Of a DNA stretch of 64,000 bases, positions 53,436 through 62,271 are shown piece by piece. Both the position numbers and the translations under genes were made by a program. The stretch is from Blastomussa wellsi (lineage: Eukaryota > Cnidaria > Anthozoa > Scleractinia > Plerogyridae). Under the pieces are notes generated by a model. The model worked only from the letters and a program-made list of their open reading frames with translations. It was not told where the DNA came from and made no database searches. The stretch is taken from positions 16,182,427 through 16,246,426 of the forward strand of contig OX393566.1 in the NCBI GenBank assembly GCA_947652115.1. The letters are read 5' to 3'. The stretch's first letter is position 1; each line of letters starts with the position of its first letter.

Positions 53436-53550
53436 GTCATTTTCTGAACACTGTGTTGCTTGGAAGATTGCAGTCTTTCAATATTGTATTTGACATTCAA
53501 TACTATGATCGATTTCGTTATATCAATTTCATTTGGAGCAATTTCAGAAT
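53436..53550 (+). pseudogene. Alternative terminal exon D, split by transposon
   Basis: GTTGTAG acceptor, phase 1. Begins HFLNTVLLGRLQSFNIVFDI. The frame is cut at 53,550 by the Merlin-type transposon. The first bases after the right end (59,024-59,037) would supply a stop in frame. Confidence 0.6.
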
Positions 53551-53649
53551 ACCCCGCCACGATGGCGTGACACTAATTGCTTGCTCCCGCAGTCCCGCAG
53601 TCAGGTCAATGATGATAAAAGTTGAAAAAATAGTGGATAAATATGAATA

Positions 53650-54185
53650 TGAAATGAGTGTAGAACTAGTGCTCCCGCAGTCCCGCACTCCCGCAGTGGA
53701 AGAAAATGAATATTAAATGAGTGTAGAACTAGTGCTCCCGCAGTCCCACACTCCCACAGTGGAAAAAAGTGAATATGAAATGAGTGTAGAACTAGTGCTC
53801 CCGCAGTCCCGCACTCCCGCAGTAGAAAAAAATGAATATGAAATGAGTGTAGAACTAGTGCTCCCGCAGTCCGCACTCCCGCAGTGGAAAAAAATGAATA
53901 TGAAATGAGTGTAGAACTAGTGCTCCCGCAGTCCCGCACTCCCGCAGTGGAAAAAAAATGAATATTAAATGAGTGGAGAACTAGTGCTCCCGCAGTCCCG
54001 CACTTCCGCAGTGGAAAAAAGAGAATATTAAATGAGTGGTAAACTAGTGCTCCCGCAGTCCCGCACTCCCGCAGTGGATAAATATGAATATTAAATGGAT
54101 GTAGAACTAGTGCTCCCGCAGTCCCGCACTCCCGCAGTGGAAAAAAATTAATATGAAATGAGTGTAGAACTAATGCTCCCACAGT
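53650..54185. repeat. Left subterminal tandem repeat, ~8 x 63 bp
   Basis: Units read GAGTGTAGAACTAGTGCTCC followed by CGCAGTCCCGCACTCCCGC and an A-rich spacer. Because 63 is a multiple of three, frames in both directions stay open, but the sequence is non-coding. Likely transposase-binding sites. Confidence 0.88.
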
Positions 54186-54507
54186 CTTGCAGTCACACAG
54201 TCAAATGCTTAGTGGAATTAAGAGGGGTATCTAACGAGTGCTCCCGCTGTCAAATGGTAAAACACAACACATGTCGAACCCAAGCAAACTATTTTTATTG
54301 TGTATACAAGAGAGCTCATTTATAGGATGTACAAAAACTGGTGGAGTGTATCTATCACCTCTTTAACCGAAATACATATATTTTGAATTTAAGGCAGTTC
54401 TACTTTTAACTATTCAACTTGTTGCGATGAATATTACATGTACATGCAAAAAGGAGTGTAATAATATGATGAAAGGCAACTTGTCCTAGTGGCTACGGTG
54501 TCCATGA

Positions 54508-56716
54508 TTAAATGTAGTCATTTGTTTGTAAATAAGCACGCATTGGAGTGGTTATGTCGCTGTGGATAGGCTTTGAAATGGCATTGTCGTATTGCTGATT
54601 GCTTAGGGTTGTGCTGTTAGGCCAGGGTACCGGCTTGCTTTTCACGAAAACCTTACATTGGCTGCGTGCTCTGGGTATTCTGAACTCCACTACGCGGCCG
54701 AAGCCATCTTCTTGTAGGGATTCTGTGGCTCTTGCGTATTCTTCCTCTGCTATTGTTTTAGCTAATCGTTTCGCATGCTTGAAGGCTCGGTAGCTGACTA
54801 CTGGTCCAGGGGAAAGCAACACCTGATCTTTGATGAACTGTTGGGTTGGCTGTTCAATTGTTCTATCACAGGAGGTATTTGTGATCTCTTTTAGGAACTG
54901 GAAACAAACAAAGGCATAGTCTTTAATAGCCGTCTGAGAACGGAAATCGGTTACGTGGTTTTCTTGTTTGTGGCGGCGCGCTTAAAGAACGAAGAAGATA
55001 TATCCTGTTTAGCTAATTGTTCGTGGCCCGCGCGTTAAGAACGAAGAATATACATTGCGTCGCTTGTTTCTGGCCTTGCCTGCCGGTTTGCTCAGCTTGT
55101 TTATCGCATTGTATTAAACAACGAAAAATTAGGTGTTAGTGCACTCAAGGAGGAAGCTTTTTAAAGTAAAATTCAGTTATCTTTTGATTTGTTTGATCTG
55201 AAAAGGCATGTTAGCTTTTCAGAGTTCTCCTAAATGCGATACACTGTTGTAAAGCTGAAGTTGGTCAATTTGCTAAATAGTGCAAACATGGCAGTGTAGG
55301 TTACGAAAGGTACCTAAAATAGCTTGAAATTGTAATCTAAAAAAAAAACTTCTAATCTTACCTGACAAAGAATGCCCTTCTGGCTTTCCAGGTGATGCAC
55401 AAAGCTCGTTGCACTTTCAAGTGTTGTCTTGGAGATTTCACACGGTGGCGAAGAGGCGGGAACACCTGCCAGCAGTTCTTCCATGGTGTGATTAAAGACA
55501 TGGAGGGCTGAGGCGACTCTTGGGATGAGCTCTGGCATTTTTGATTTGGGAGGTACTTGTCCCTGTCGGATGGCTGTGTTAACTTCAGCTACAAAATCAT
55601 CAATAGTTTCCCGCAATAGCAACTTGGCGTCCTCCGCAAAAGTGAAATGCAGCTGGTCAACCGTTTCGTTGACATTAGCGAAATATTCTTCAAAGGTGTC
55701 CACAACTTCTGTAGAGAGCTGATCTGCCGCGGTTTCCATTTCGGAAAGAGTTGGCCTGTAGGCTAGGGGAGTTGCAATGAGCATGCGATCGACTAAGCCA
55801 TGGCCATGGTCCATTTTGGCTACGAGTTTTGCGGCGTTAAGGAGTTGTGTTGATCCCAGGATGCTGAACGGAGTATTTGGCGGGATCACTCTAGTTTCCT
55901 CAGTGGAATAAGAGTAGGAACTTCGTTCACCGGAAAACAATTTGCAAAGCAATTGCACATCGCCAGTTGCATTGTCCTCGTCCGACTTCATCAGTTTATT
56001 CAAGATATCGAAAACTTCTGGGGAGAGGATGATTCCTTTTTTTTGCGTTGATAGCAACTTCACCAAACCCGAGGATGTGGTCTTGCAAATGATCGATGCG
56101 GTGTAATCTAGTTGTTCGAGGTGATCTTGGGACGCATGCTGGATTGCCGATGATTTGCCTGTGAAAAAATTATAGAAAGAGTATTAATCATGAGAAATAG
56201 TAGCAAACACTGCTAAAGAGTGCTCGATACACGTTTGTGTAGAGCGATGTATAGAATTAAATGATTAAATGAAAGTAAGTCGCAGGGAATCTTGTGTACT
56301 TTCATTTAATCATTTAATTCTAGAAAGAGTATTAATCATCATAGATTAAAATTTAACCGTTCCGCATGTAACAAATACTGTTGAAAGTCCACAATCTTTA
56401 AAGTCCAATAGTGCGCGTTAAACGTACCTGTTCCAGGATATCCCACAAATATGGTGTAGATGTTTAGGGGCTGATCGTGCGTTAAGGCCTGCACTCGTGC
56501 GTGGTTACAGGCCAGAATATACGCAGTTGAGGTCAGGAGTGAAGGGACGAAATATCCTTCGCAACTTCCAACGGACACCGCTTTGTTTTTGATAAACTCG
56601 TAGACTTCAGGTTTAGGGAATAATTTTCGGTATGAAAATTGTACTTCATTTAAACGCTTCTGGAGATTCACCCAGGTTTGTTCGTGTTGTTTGTTCAGTT
56701 TTGACAAGGCGTACAT
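54508..56716 (-). CDS. DUF3987-type helicase-like protein, three exons, 491 aa
   Basis: Exon 1 56,428-56,716 (G|GTACGT), exon 2 55,362-56,158 (CAG|GTAAGA), exon 3 54,508-54,897. Both introns are GT-AG and phases match. The first intron splits a Walker A loop whose halves are FVGYPGTG and GKSSAIQ. VPSLLTSTAYILACNHA before it and SPEVFDILNKLMKS, LLCKLFSGE and PNTPFSILGSTQ after it match DUF3987, a P-loop family found next to primases in phage and mobile DNA. The frame is intact. Presence in a Merlin-type element suggests a replication or recombination aid. Function is inferred only. Confidence 0.75.
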
Positions 56717-56992
56717 ACTGATTTTGCTCTTGATGACCGTTTAGAAGAGACTGCAGTGAAGACTGATAGCGCTCTGTTAAGGGAAACACTAAAAAACTTC
56801 TTTTGAATACATCGGCTTGCAAGCTAATTTTAACCAGTGGGAGTTCAGGCGCTTAATTCAAAGTTTTGTTTGCTTTGTTTATCTTCCGAAAAGTGAATGG
56901 GTGCGAAATCAGTCTATTCAAAAGCAGGATGTGTGAGAATTTGTCATAGGTGAGATGATTAAAGTCGACAAAATGCGAGGAGTATTAGTGTA

Positions 56993-57190
56993 ATGAATGG
57001 GAAATCGTTCAACAGAAAAAATAAAAAAAGATATTTGGAACGTGAAATGGAACACAACATGTTTCGAGAAAAATTAATTTGGAAGTTAGTTCGTGAGGAA
57101 TACCGCGGAAATATTAAGTTTTCCTTCACATTCATTAACGGCTTTTATTGGTTTGTACGTATAAGGTTTTTGAACAACACGTTTGAGTAA
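56993..57190 (+). CDS. Small basic frame (65 aa), unknown
   Basis: ATG-initiated, Lys/Arg/Phe-rich. It lies in the shared upstream region of the two main genes, so it may be a leader frame or chance. No recognised relative. Confidence 0.25.
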   Translation: MNGKSFNRKNKKRYLEREMEHNMFREKLIWKLVREEYRGNIKFSFTFINGFYWFVRIRFLNNTFE

Positions 57191-57361
57191 GTTGTGACGT
57201 GTTTTTTATATCCAGTTTTTATGTTAATTTGGTCATGGTGGGAAAGCGGGAGCAGTATTTGAAGTTGCACATTAAGTGACCTGTACTACAATGTGTAATG
57301 AAACCGATAGAGTTTATCCTCCTCACTGAATTAACTCTTCTAATGCTAAGAAGGAACATAT

Positions 57362-58357
57362 ATGGCTGATAAGGGAATCCAAGTTGCCGTAGGTCTTAAA
57401 AGACCACGGTTATGTAGTCAGGCAACACAAACTCCCTCAACTGAAACGAAACACAGCGGGAGTCAATGTGGTTTTGGACGAGGGAGTTATGGGCGCAAGA
57501 AGGACAGCAGGCAGTGGACATATGATGACCTATTTCATCTAATGCTGGACAAACAAATTCTAATTGAGTGGCTGATGTCCGAAGGCTTAATGAGAAAGTC
57601 ACAACTGTGTCCTCAATGCAACAATGAAATGAAAACAGTGACATGCAACGACCGATCCGATGGTTTAAAATGGGAGTGCAGAGTACAGTCAAGCGCTAAA
57701 AGACACAGGACGGAGTTATCAATAAGAACAGGAAGCTGGTTTGCACAAAGCAACATGACATTAGAAGAAATACTTAAGTTCACTTATTGGTGGTGTCAAG
57801 ATCTTGAACAGAGTCAGATCACGCGTGAACTACAACTAGCACGTGGTACAGGCGTAGATTGGGACAGCTTTTGTCGAGAAGTTTGTGAAATTACAATGTT
57901 CGACAATAGTGAAAAAATAGGCGGGGAAGGAAAGATTGTCCAGATTGACGAAAGCAAATTTGGCAAGCGAAAATATCATCGAGGACATCACGTCGAAGGA
58001 CAATGGGTATTTGGAGGGATCGAGCAGGACAGCAGAAAATGTTTTATGATGGCAGTGGACAAAAGAGACGAAGCAACTTTGTTGCCGCTGATAGAAAGGT
58101 GGATTGAACCAGGAACAGTCATAATATCCGACTGTTGGAAAGCGTACCGCAATCTTGAAAAGCATGGGTATACACACAGAACAGTGAATCACTCGAAGGA
58201 ATTTGTAAACGAACAGGGAGACAGTACGAATAAAATAGAAGGTCATTGGAGACAAGCGAAGGTGAAGCTACCCCCATTCGGTGTGAAAGCAACACTTCTC
58301 CTCTTACTTAGCCGAGTTCATGTGGAGATACAAGAACAGGGAAGACGATTTATTTGA
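57362..58357 (+). CDS. Merlin/IS1595 (ISXO2-like) transposase, 331 aa
   Basis: Single-exon intact frame from ATG 57,362. Residues ~80-103 form a zinc ribbon (CPQCNNEM...WECRV). The DDE core reads VQIDESKFGKRKYHRG (first Asp, ~198), IISDCWKAYRNL (second Asp, ~258) and STNKIEGHWRQAK (Glu, ~296; the third acidic residue, sometimes Asn in this family, is present). This matches the ISXO2-like transposase family shared by bacterial IS1595 and eukaryotic Merlin elements. Divergent from the DUF3987 gene with about 650 bases between. No breaks, so activity is possible. Confidence 0.88.
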   Translation: MADKGIQVAVGLKRPRLCSQATQTPSTETKHSGSQCGFGRGSYGRKKDSRQWTYDDLFHLMLDKQILIEWLMSEGLMRKSQLCPQCNNEMKTVTCNDRSDGLKWECRVQSSAKRHRTELSIRTGSWFAQSNMTLEEILKFTYWWCQDLEQSQITRELQLARGTGVDWDSFCREVCEITMFDNSEKIGGEGKIVQIDESKFGKRKYHRGHHVEGQWVFGGIEQDSRKCFMMAVDKRDEATLLPLIERWIEPGTVIISDCWKAYRNLEKHGYTHRTVNHSKEFVNEQGDSTNKIEGHWRQAKVKLPPFGVKATLLLLLSRVHVEIQEQGRRFI

Positions 58358-58839
58358 AATCTTCCTAAGAGATGTGAAGAAATTATATAGTGTGTAATTT
58401 AAACAAATTTCGTTCCTTTTCTTGTGGTATTGGAACAGTGTTGAAGTTATAAGAACTGGATATGCGATGCGCGCATTAGTTCTACTTTTAAATGAAACCG
58501 ATCGAGATTACGCGATGTAAGTTTACAAATTTCGTATCTTTTCTTGTGGCGCGCATTAGTTCTTGCTTAGAATAAAACTGATAGAGATTACGCGGTGTAA
58601 ATTTTGTTGTTAACGCTTTTAGCTTTTTTCGTGGATGAGTGGTTTAATGAATCACCTGTACATACTATAACAGCTGTTCTGATTCTTCTATGGAGGCACA
58701 TAAATAGTGAAAGATGCATGCAAGTTAGTTCTGGTTTTGAATAAAATATAAAGAGATTATTCTAAAAACGTGTTGAAAGATCTTTAAAAATTTGAAGAGT
58801 GCAGGAGTAGCTCTATGATCGCTCTATGAGATAACTGTG

Positions 58840-58995
58840 GGAATGCGGGAGCGCGGGAGTAACTCTTCAACACTGTGATGAAAACCATATGCAAATAAGA
58901 TGACTGCGGGACTGCGGGAGCGCGGGAGCAACTCTTAAACAGTTTGGCGAAAAACGTATGCAAATTAGATGACTACGGGACTGCGGGAGCAAGTT
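58840..58995. repeat. Right subterminal repeats, ~3 x 67 bp
   Basis: Units contain ACTGCGGGACTGCGGGAGC, the inverse of the left-end CTCCCGCAGT words, with a CAACTCTT...ATGCAAAT spacer. Symmetric with the left array, as for transposase-binding sites at both ends. Confidence 0.85.
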
Positions 58996-59138
58996 TTTAA
59001 GCTCTAGGTTTTAGGAGCGGGGTATTCTAGAATCTAGCCTTTCATTTTTGGTTTTCCTATTTTACCTGTTACATTATTTTATGCTAAAATAACTTGGTAC
59101 GAATGGATGCGAAGACAAGATACGCAGTAGTGATTGTA

Positions 59139-59220
59139 GTTTTTTCTGAACACTGCGTTGCTTGGAAGATTGCAGTCTTTCAATGTTTGACATTCTGTAC
59201 CATGATCGATGTCGTTGTAT
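59139..59220 (+). pseudogene. Degenerate second copy of terminal exon D
   Basis: About 85% identical to 53,436-53,520 (TTTCTGAACACTGCGTTGCT...). The acceptor TAG is kept but the following GT and part of the frame are lost. ACTTGGTACGAA words around it are duplicated at 59,092 and 59,224. It shows that the exon series originally continued beyond the transposon site. Confidence 0.7.
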
Positions 59221-59304
59221 GGTTACTTGGTACGAAGACAAGACACGCAGTAGTAGTAGTAGTAGTTTTTTAATGAAATTGTGTAAAAACGAAGTTACAA
59301 CAGA

Positions 59305-59643
59305 TTAAAGATGAAGTTTCAACTTAACTTGTATGATTTTTTTGACAATCCTTTCTGTTATGGTCTTGCGTCCGGGTAACTTATTGATTGCTCTTATCAT
59401 CTTTTTGTCTGCTTTCCATTTGTCTTTTAAAGTCTTTGCATGATTGTAATCGATGTCGTGTTGTTTGGCAATTCTGTCCAGTCTATTGATTCCCTTGTCA
59501 CCTTGTTTCAATCTCTTGGCTAAATGAGTACCGGGTCCCATGAACTGATAACCAGGCCAGTGAAATTCTATTCCGATCTTGCCTAATAAACTTTGAATGT
59601 CAAATCCTCCTCTTTTTTTCTTTGCGTTAGTCCTCGTCGTCAT
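59305..59643 (-). CDS. Parvovirus-type phospholipase A2 domain protein (112 aa)
   Basis: Starts at ATG 59,641-59,643, overlapping the upstream stop by 17 bases. YQFMGPGT is the calcium loop and AKQHDIDYNHA the catalytic His-Asp block of the secreted-PLA2-like domain found in parvovirus capsid protein VP1, adintoviruses and some Polintons. The domain lets particles breach endosomal membranes in the studied viruses. The last ~25 residues are basic. Last gene of the minus-strand structural cluster. Confidence 0.82.
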   Translation of the reverse strand: MTTRTNAKKKRGGFDIQSLLGKIGIEFHWPGYQFMGPGTHLAKRLKQGDKGINRLDRIAKQHDIDYNHAKTLKDKWKADKKMIRAINKLPGRKTITERIVKKIIQVKLKLHL

Positions 59644-60289
59644 CGTCGTCGTCGTAGTCTAAGGGTCTGGGTGGTTTTTTTCCTTTGGCCCAATCTTGCC
59701 AACCAGGTCCAGGTTTTAACTTTTCTGCTTCCATTTTTCTTTTTCTTTTTGGCGGCTCTTCATCCTCCTCCTCATCATCTTCGTCATCATCCTCGTCGTC
59801 GTATGCGGTGGCAGCCTTTGTACTGAGTTTTTCTTTGATTTTTTCGAATCTTTTTTTCAATTCTTTTGCTTTTTTTGTTATTGCAGGCACGGGAGTGGAA
59901 GGTTCCTTTTTTGGTTCCTTTTTGGTTGCTTGTACAGCGGGTGTTTTCTTTGTGCTTTTGATGACTTGTTTCAGTAGGTTTTCTAAAGGGGTGTATAACA
60001 AGGCGTCTTCGTCGTCGTCGTCGTCATCTTCCCCTGTGGCTGATGCGGGTCCCGCCCGCAAAGGACCTTGTCTGATTTTTTTGGTTAATCGTCCTATTTC
60101 TCTTGCCATTGGTTTGATTTTTTTGATGGCGATACCTGGAGGAATGCGTTTGGATTGAGAGATGAGTTGTTTTTCTGCGGACATGCGAGCCGCTTTTTTT
60201 AACAGAGCACTCTCTGTCAATTTGCCTTTGTAATGATCCGTCAGTTTACCCATCTCGTTGGCAGGCACCATTATTACTTCTTCCGTCAT
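59627..60289 (-). CDS. Putative minor virion/core protein (220 aa)
   Basis: N-terminal 70 residues carry a helical domain with LTESALLKKAARMSAEK and EIGRLTKKIRQ, a pattern I associate with a conserved adintovirus/Polinton small virion protein. The rest is Lys-rich and has four Asp/Glu runs, including the C-terminal DYDDDDDDED. ATG and the preceding stop share ATGA (60,286-60,289). Virion role is inferred. Confidence 0.6.
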   Translation of the reverse strand: MTEEVIMVPANEMGKLTDHYKGKLTESALLKKAARMSAEKQLISQSKRIPPGIAIKKIKPMAREIGRLTKKIRQGPLRAGPASATGEDDDDDDEDALLYTPLENLLKQVIKSTKKTPAVQATKKEPKKEPSTPVPAITKKAKELKKRFEKIKEKLSTKAATAYDDEDDDEDDEEEDEEPPKRKRKMEAEKLKPGPGWQDWAKGKKPPRPLDYDDDDDDED

Positions 60290-60636
60290 TTTCGAAGTGT
60301 TGCTTTAATAAGTTCTCGTAACAGGTTTGCCAGTAGACTGCTTGTTCCTCCAAGTCTTTGATTTCTTTCTTCCAATTTCGTCTCGCTTCGTTGCACTCGT
60401 TGCACAAAGTGACCGTTTTTCCTGGTGTTGTGGTGACTCATATCTTGACAGGTCAGGCACGTCCTTTCGTCGTTGTATTTGTGTGCCAAATGCTCTTGCA
60501 AGAGTTTGTCGTGGGTTTTATGACAATGGTCGATCGTTTCTTGCAATTCCACGTTCCTGTCATTGGCTTCTTTCAATAATTTGACGAGTATGGTGTTGGT
60601 TTCGTGTAACGCGCTTATCCTTTTTTGCATCGACAT
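60286..60636 (-). CDS. Coiled-coil protein with Cys/His cluster (116 aa)
   Basis: Long amphipathic helices flank TCLTCQDMSHHNTRKNGHF, a possible zinc site. Start ATG 60,634-60,636, overlapping the upstream stop by 22 bases. No recognised family. Confidence 0.55.
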   Translation of the reverse strand: MSMQKRISALHETNTILVKLLKEANDRNVELQETIDHCHKTHDKLLQEHLAHKYNDERTCLTCQDMSHHNTRKNGHFVQRVQRSETKLEERNQRLGGTSSLLANLLRELIKATLRK

Positions 60637-60941
60637 GCTTTGAAAGTGTCTCGTAAACCTGACCAGAATCCTTCTCCCTTTTGATTTAGCAGATGTTCTC
60701 TTCGTCGCTTCACCGAGTTTTTGCGTTTCCCTATTTCTCGCAACTTGGTTTTATACCTTCCCAGTTTCTTGACCAGTGATGGTGACACGGGAATGTTCTT
60801 TTTTAGAAGATTCAAGACCATTTCGCTGACAGCGTTGATTTGATCTGAATTGGCGTGCGTTAACATATCTTGCCGTTTGTATCGATTGCTTTCGTTGAGT
60901 ATGCTTTCCAGAAAAGGTCTTTGACGTATGATCCTCTTCAT
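60615..60941 (-). CDS. Basic core-like protein of Polinton/adintovirus type (108 aa)
   Basis: FLESILNESNRYKRQDML...INAVSEMVLNLLKKNIPVSP...LGRYKTKLREI matches a small basic protein (LRNAS/KRQALL/AL.E...L.GNIPL pattern) that recurs in animal Polintons and adintoviruses. Start ATG 60,939-60,941 shares ATGA with the stop of the previous gene. Confidence 0.65.
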   Translation of the reverse strand: MKRIIRQRPFLESILNESNRYKRQDMLTHANSDQINAVSEMVLNLLKKNIPVSPSLVKKLGRYKTKLREIGKRKNSVKRRREHLLNQKGEGFWSGLRDTFKACRCKKG

Positions 60942-61132
60942 ACTTCCCACAGTGCTGCGCGTTGATTATAACTGCCAGTGACGCCTAATGCTCCCATCCT
61001 CTTATACCTTTTGTCTTTTCCTAATTTGTAACCTATTTTGGCTGCGCTTGCGAGTATGGATAGTAGTCCTCCTCCACGCTGCTTTTTCTTCCTTTTTGTG
61101 CTCCTTCTTTTTGGTTTGTTTGCTCTCTTCAT
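60938..61132 (-). CDS. Small Lys/Arg-rich pX-like protein (64 aa)
   Basis: Highly basic N-terminus (RRSTKRKKKQRGGG) then a short hydrophobic helix (LLSILASAAKIGYKLG). Resembles adenovirus core peptide pX/mu in composition. Start shares ATGA with the upstream stop (61,129-61,132). Confidence 0.55.
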   Translation of the reverse strand: MKRANKPKRRSTKRKKKQRGGGLLSILASAAKIGYKLGKDKRYKRMGALGVTGSYNQRAALWEV

Positions 61133-61341
61133 CGTCGTCGTCGTCGTCGTCTTCGGGTTTGAGATGTCAATCCTCGTCTCACACCGTGATCCACTGCACC
61201 TTGCAAGGCACCTAACGCTGCTGACTTTGCTAATGCTTTACCTCCACTGATCAAAACTGGAAGAAGTGATGCTAGCGCTGATGCACCTTCTCGTTGACTT
61301 ATTCTTCGTCTTCTTCTTCTTCGCACTGTCCGTCTGGCCAT
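61129..61341 (-). CDS. Arg-rich protein with hydrophobic helix (70 aa)
   Basis: MARRTVRRRRRRR, then ASALASLLPVLISGGKALAK...GALQGAVDHGV, then a C-terminal Arg run. Alternative starts at 61,377 and 61,425 would lengthen the overlap with the upstream gene. The design (Arg tail plus amphipathic helix) fits a core or pVI-like membrane-active peptide. Function unproven. Confidence 0.5.
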   Translation of the reverse strand: MARRTVRRRRRRRISQREGASALASLLPVLISGGKALAKSAALGALQGAVDHGVRRGLTSQTRRRRRRRR

Positions 61342-61829
61342 CGCGACATGAACTGATGCTCGTGTTGTTGTGGGCATGCTTTTATGCTCTCTCGGAAGTT
61401 GCGACGTTCGTAGTCTCTCACGCATTTGTCTGAGACGGGTGGAGCAAAATCCGTGATCGTGTCTTCTAGGGTTTGCATCTTGATCAAGAATCGGTCCAAT
61501 TCATCTATCTTGAGACCGCGTGCGTAGGTTCTCAATTCGATCAACATTTTGTCGTAGGTGGTGTAAGCGAAACGACACATGTCGACTTTGAAAGAAAACT
61601 TTTTGAAATCATTCCATCCTTTGATTATGGTGCCTGCTGCCGACAAACACGCGGTCACGATGGTGTTTTGCAATACGGATCCGACGACTATCCCTGCTGC
61701 CACCACGAGCAAAGCCAATCCGTTCAAACATGCGTGATACCATTTGAAATGATAAAACATTTGTCGATGACACCACCACTGCTTGTGGTAAAAAGCAAAT
61801 AATTCATCCACCTTGCGCGATACTTCCAT
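61299..61829 (-). CDS. Two-transmembrane SLATT-like protein (176 aa)
   Basis: Residues ~30-70 form a helical hairpin (ACLNGLALLVVAAGIVVGSV and a second segment TIVTACLSAAGTIIKGW), followed by FKKFSFKVDMCRFAYTTYDKM and a helical cytoplasmic domain ending in Glu-rich residues. This hairpin-plus-helix design is that of SLATT-domain membrane proteins. In the virus-like cluster it may be a virion or host-membrane protein. Similarity is judged by eye only. Confidence 0.55.
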   Translation of the reverse strand: MEVSRKVDELFAFYHKQWWCHRQMFYHFKWYHACLNGLALLVVAAGIVVGSVLQNTIVTACLSAAGTIIKGWNDFKKFSFKVDMCRFAYTTYDKMLIELRTYARGLKIDELDRFLIKMQTLEDTITDFAPPVSDKCVRDYERRNFRESIKACPQQHEHQFMSRWPDGQCEEEEDEE

Positions 61830-61833
61830 GTTT

Positions 61834-62253
61834 TCAATTGCTCACTCTTGTCGAAGTGCGACGTACGGCAGGTCTACCGCCGTCTTTGTATTTCGTTGTT
61901 ATGGTATTGGTGGTTGTGATATCCGCGATTCTTCTTCCATAAGCAGTTTGCTGTTGATCGTTTAGTAAAATCTGCAATTGTCTTTGTAAATCGTCTTGAT
62001 CCATTCTTGTTACTCTGCGTGGAGCATCTGGTGTAGCAAGTGACGAAGGCGGCGTACTGCTAACGTCACTACCTCTTCTGTTGCGTGGTGTTTTACCAAT
62101 GCTTCTCAAATATCGTCTGCTGGGTGGAGGTTGTGATGGGCATCTTGGAGTTGTTGTTTTGTAAGCTGCGGTTGTTGCAGCAGTTCTTCTGCCAGTGGGA
62201 GTTCGTGGAGCCGGCGAGGTGCTGCTTCCTACACCCACTGAAGTTCTTGACAC
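61834..62253 (-). CDS. Ser/Thr/Pro-rich low-complexity protein
   Basis: An open frame without an ATG near its beginning; the only internal ATG would give 56 residues (MDQDDLQRQL). It starts where the preceding frame stops, so it may be the 3' half of one gene broken by a small indel at about 62,265. C-terminal helix DLQRQLQILLNDQQQ. Confidence 0.4.
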   Translation of the reverse strand: MSRTSVGVGSSTSPAPRTPTGRRTAATTAAYKTTTPRCPSQPPPSRRYLRSIGKTPRNRRGSDVSSTPPSSLATPDAPRRVTRMDQDDLQRQLQILLNDQQQTAYGRRIADITTTNTITTKYKDGGRPAVRRTSTRVSN

Positions 62254-62271
62254 ATTGGACGATCAAGGTGT

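Larger units (their letters stand above)
53551..59023. mobile_element. Merlin-type DNA transposon carrying a DUF3987 gene
   Basis: The ends ACCCCGC and GCGGGGT are inverted, followed inside by a shared inverted TTGCTCCCGCAGTCCCG block (53,581 and 58,975). Each end carries tandem repeats of related CCCGCAGT words, eight ~63-bp units on the left and about three ~67-bp units on the right. Flanking ATTTCAGAAT (53,541-53,550) and ATTCTAGAAT (59,024-59,033) are a plausible imperfect target duplication. Inside are a plus-strand IS1595/Merlin-type transposase and a minus-strand, three-exon DUF3987 gene, both open. The element lies in exon D of the RING gene. Confidence 0.8.

Noticed and set aside
53601..54182. 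Open minus-strand frame with a 21-residue repeating peptide
   Set aside because: It is a translation of the 63-bp subterminal repeats. Frames stay open only because 63 is divisible by three, and it lies in a transposon end.
53650..54185. CRISPR-like look of regular repeats
   Set aside because: The spacers are themselves repeated, no cas genes are present, and the context is an animal transposon end.
59685..60158. Plus-strand frame with long serine runs
   Set aside because: Antisense of Asp/Glu runs in the minus-strand virion protein.
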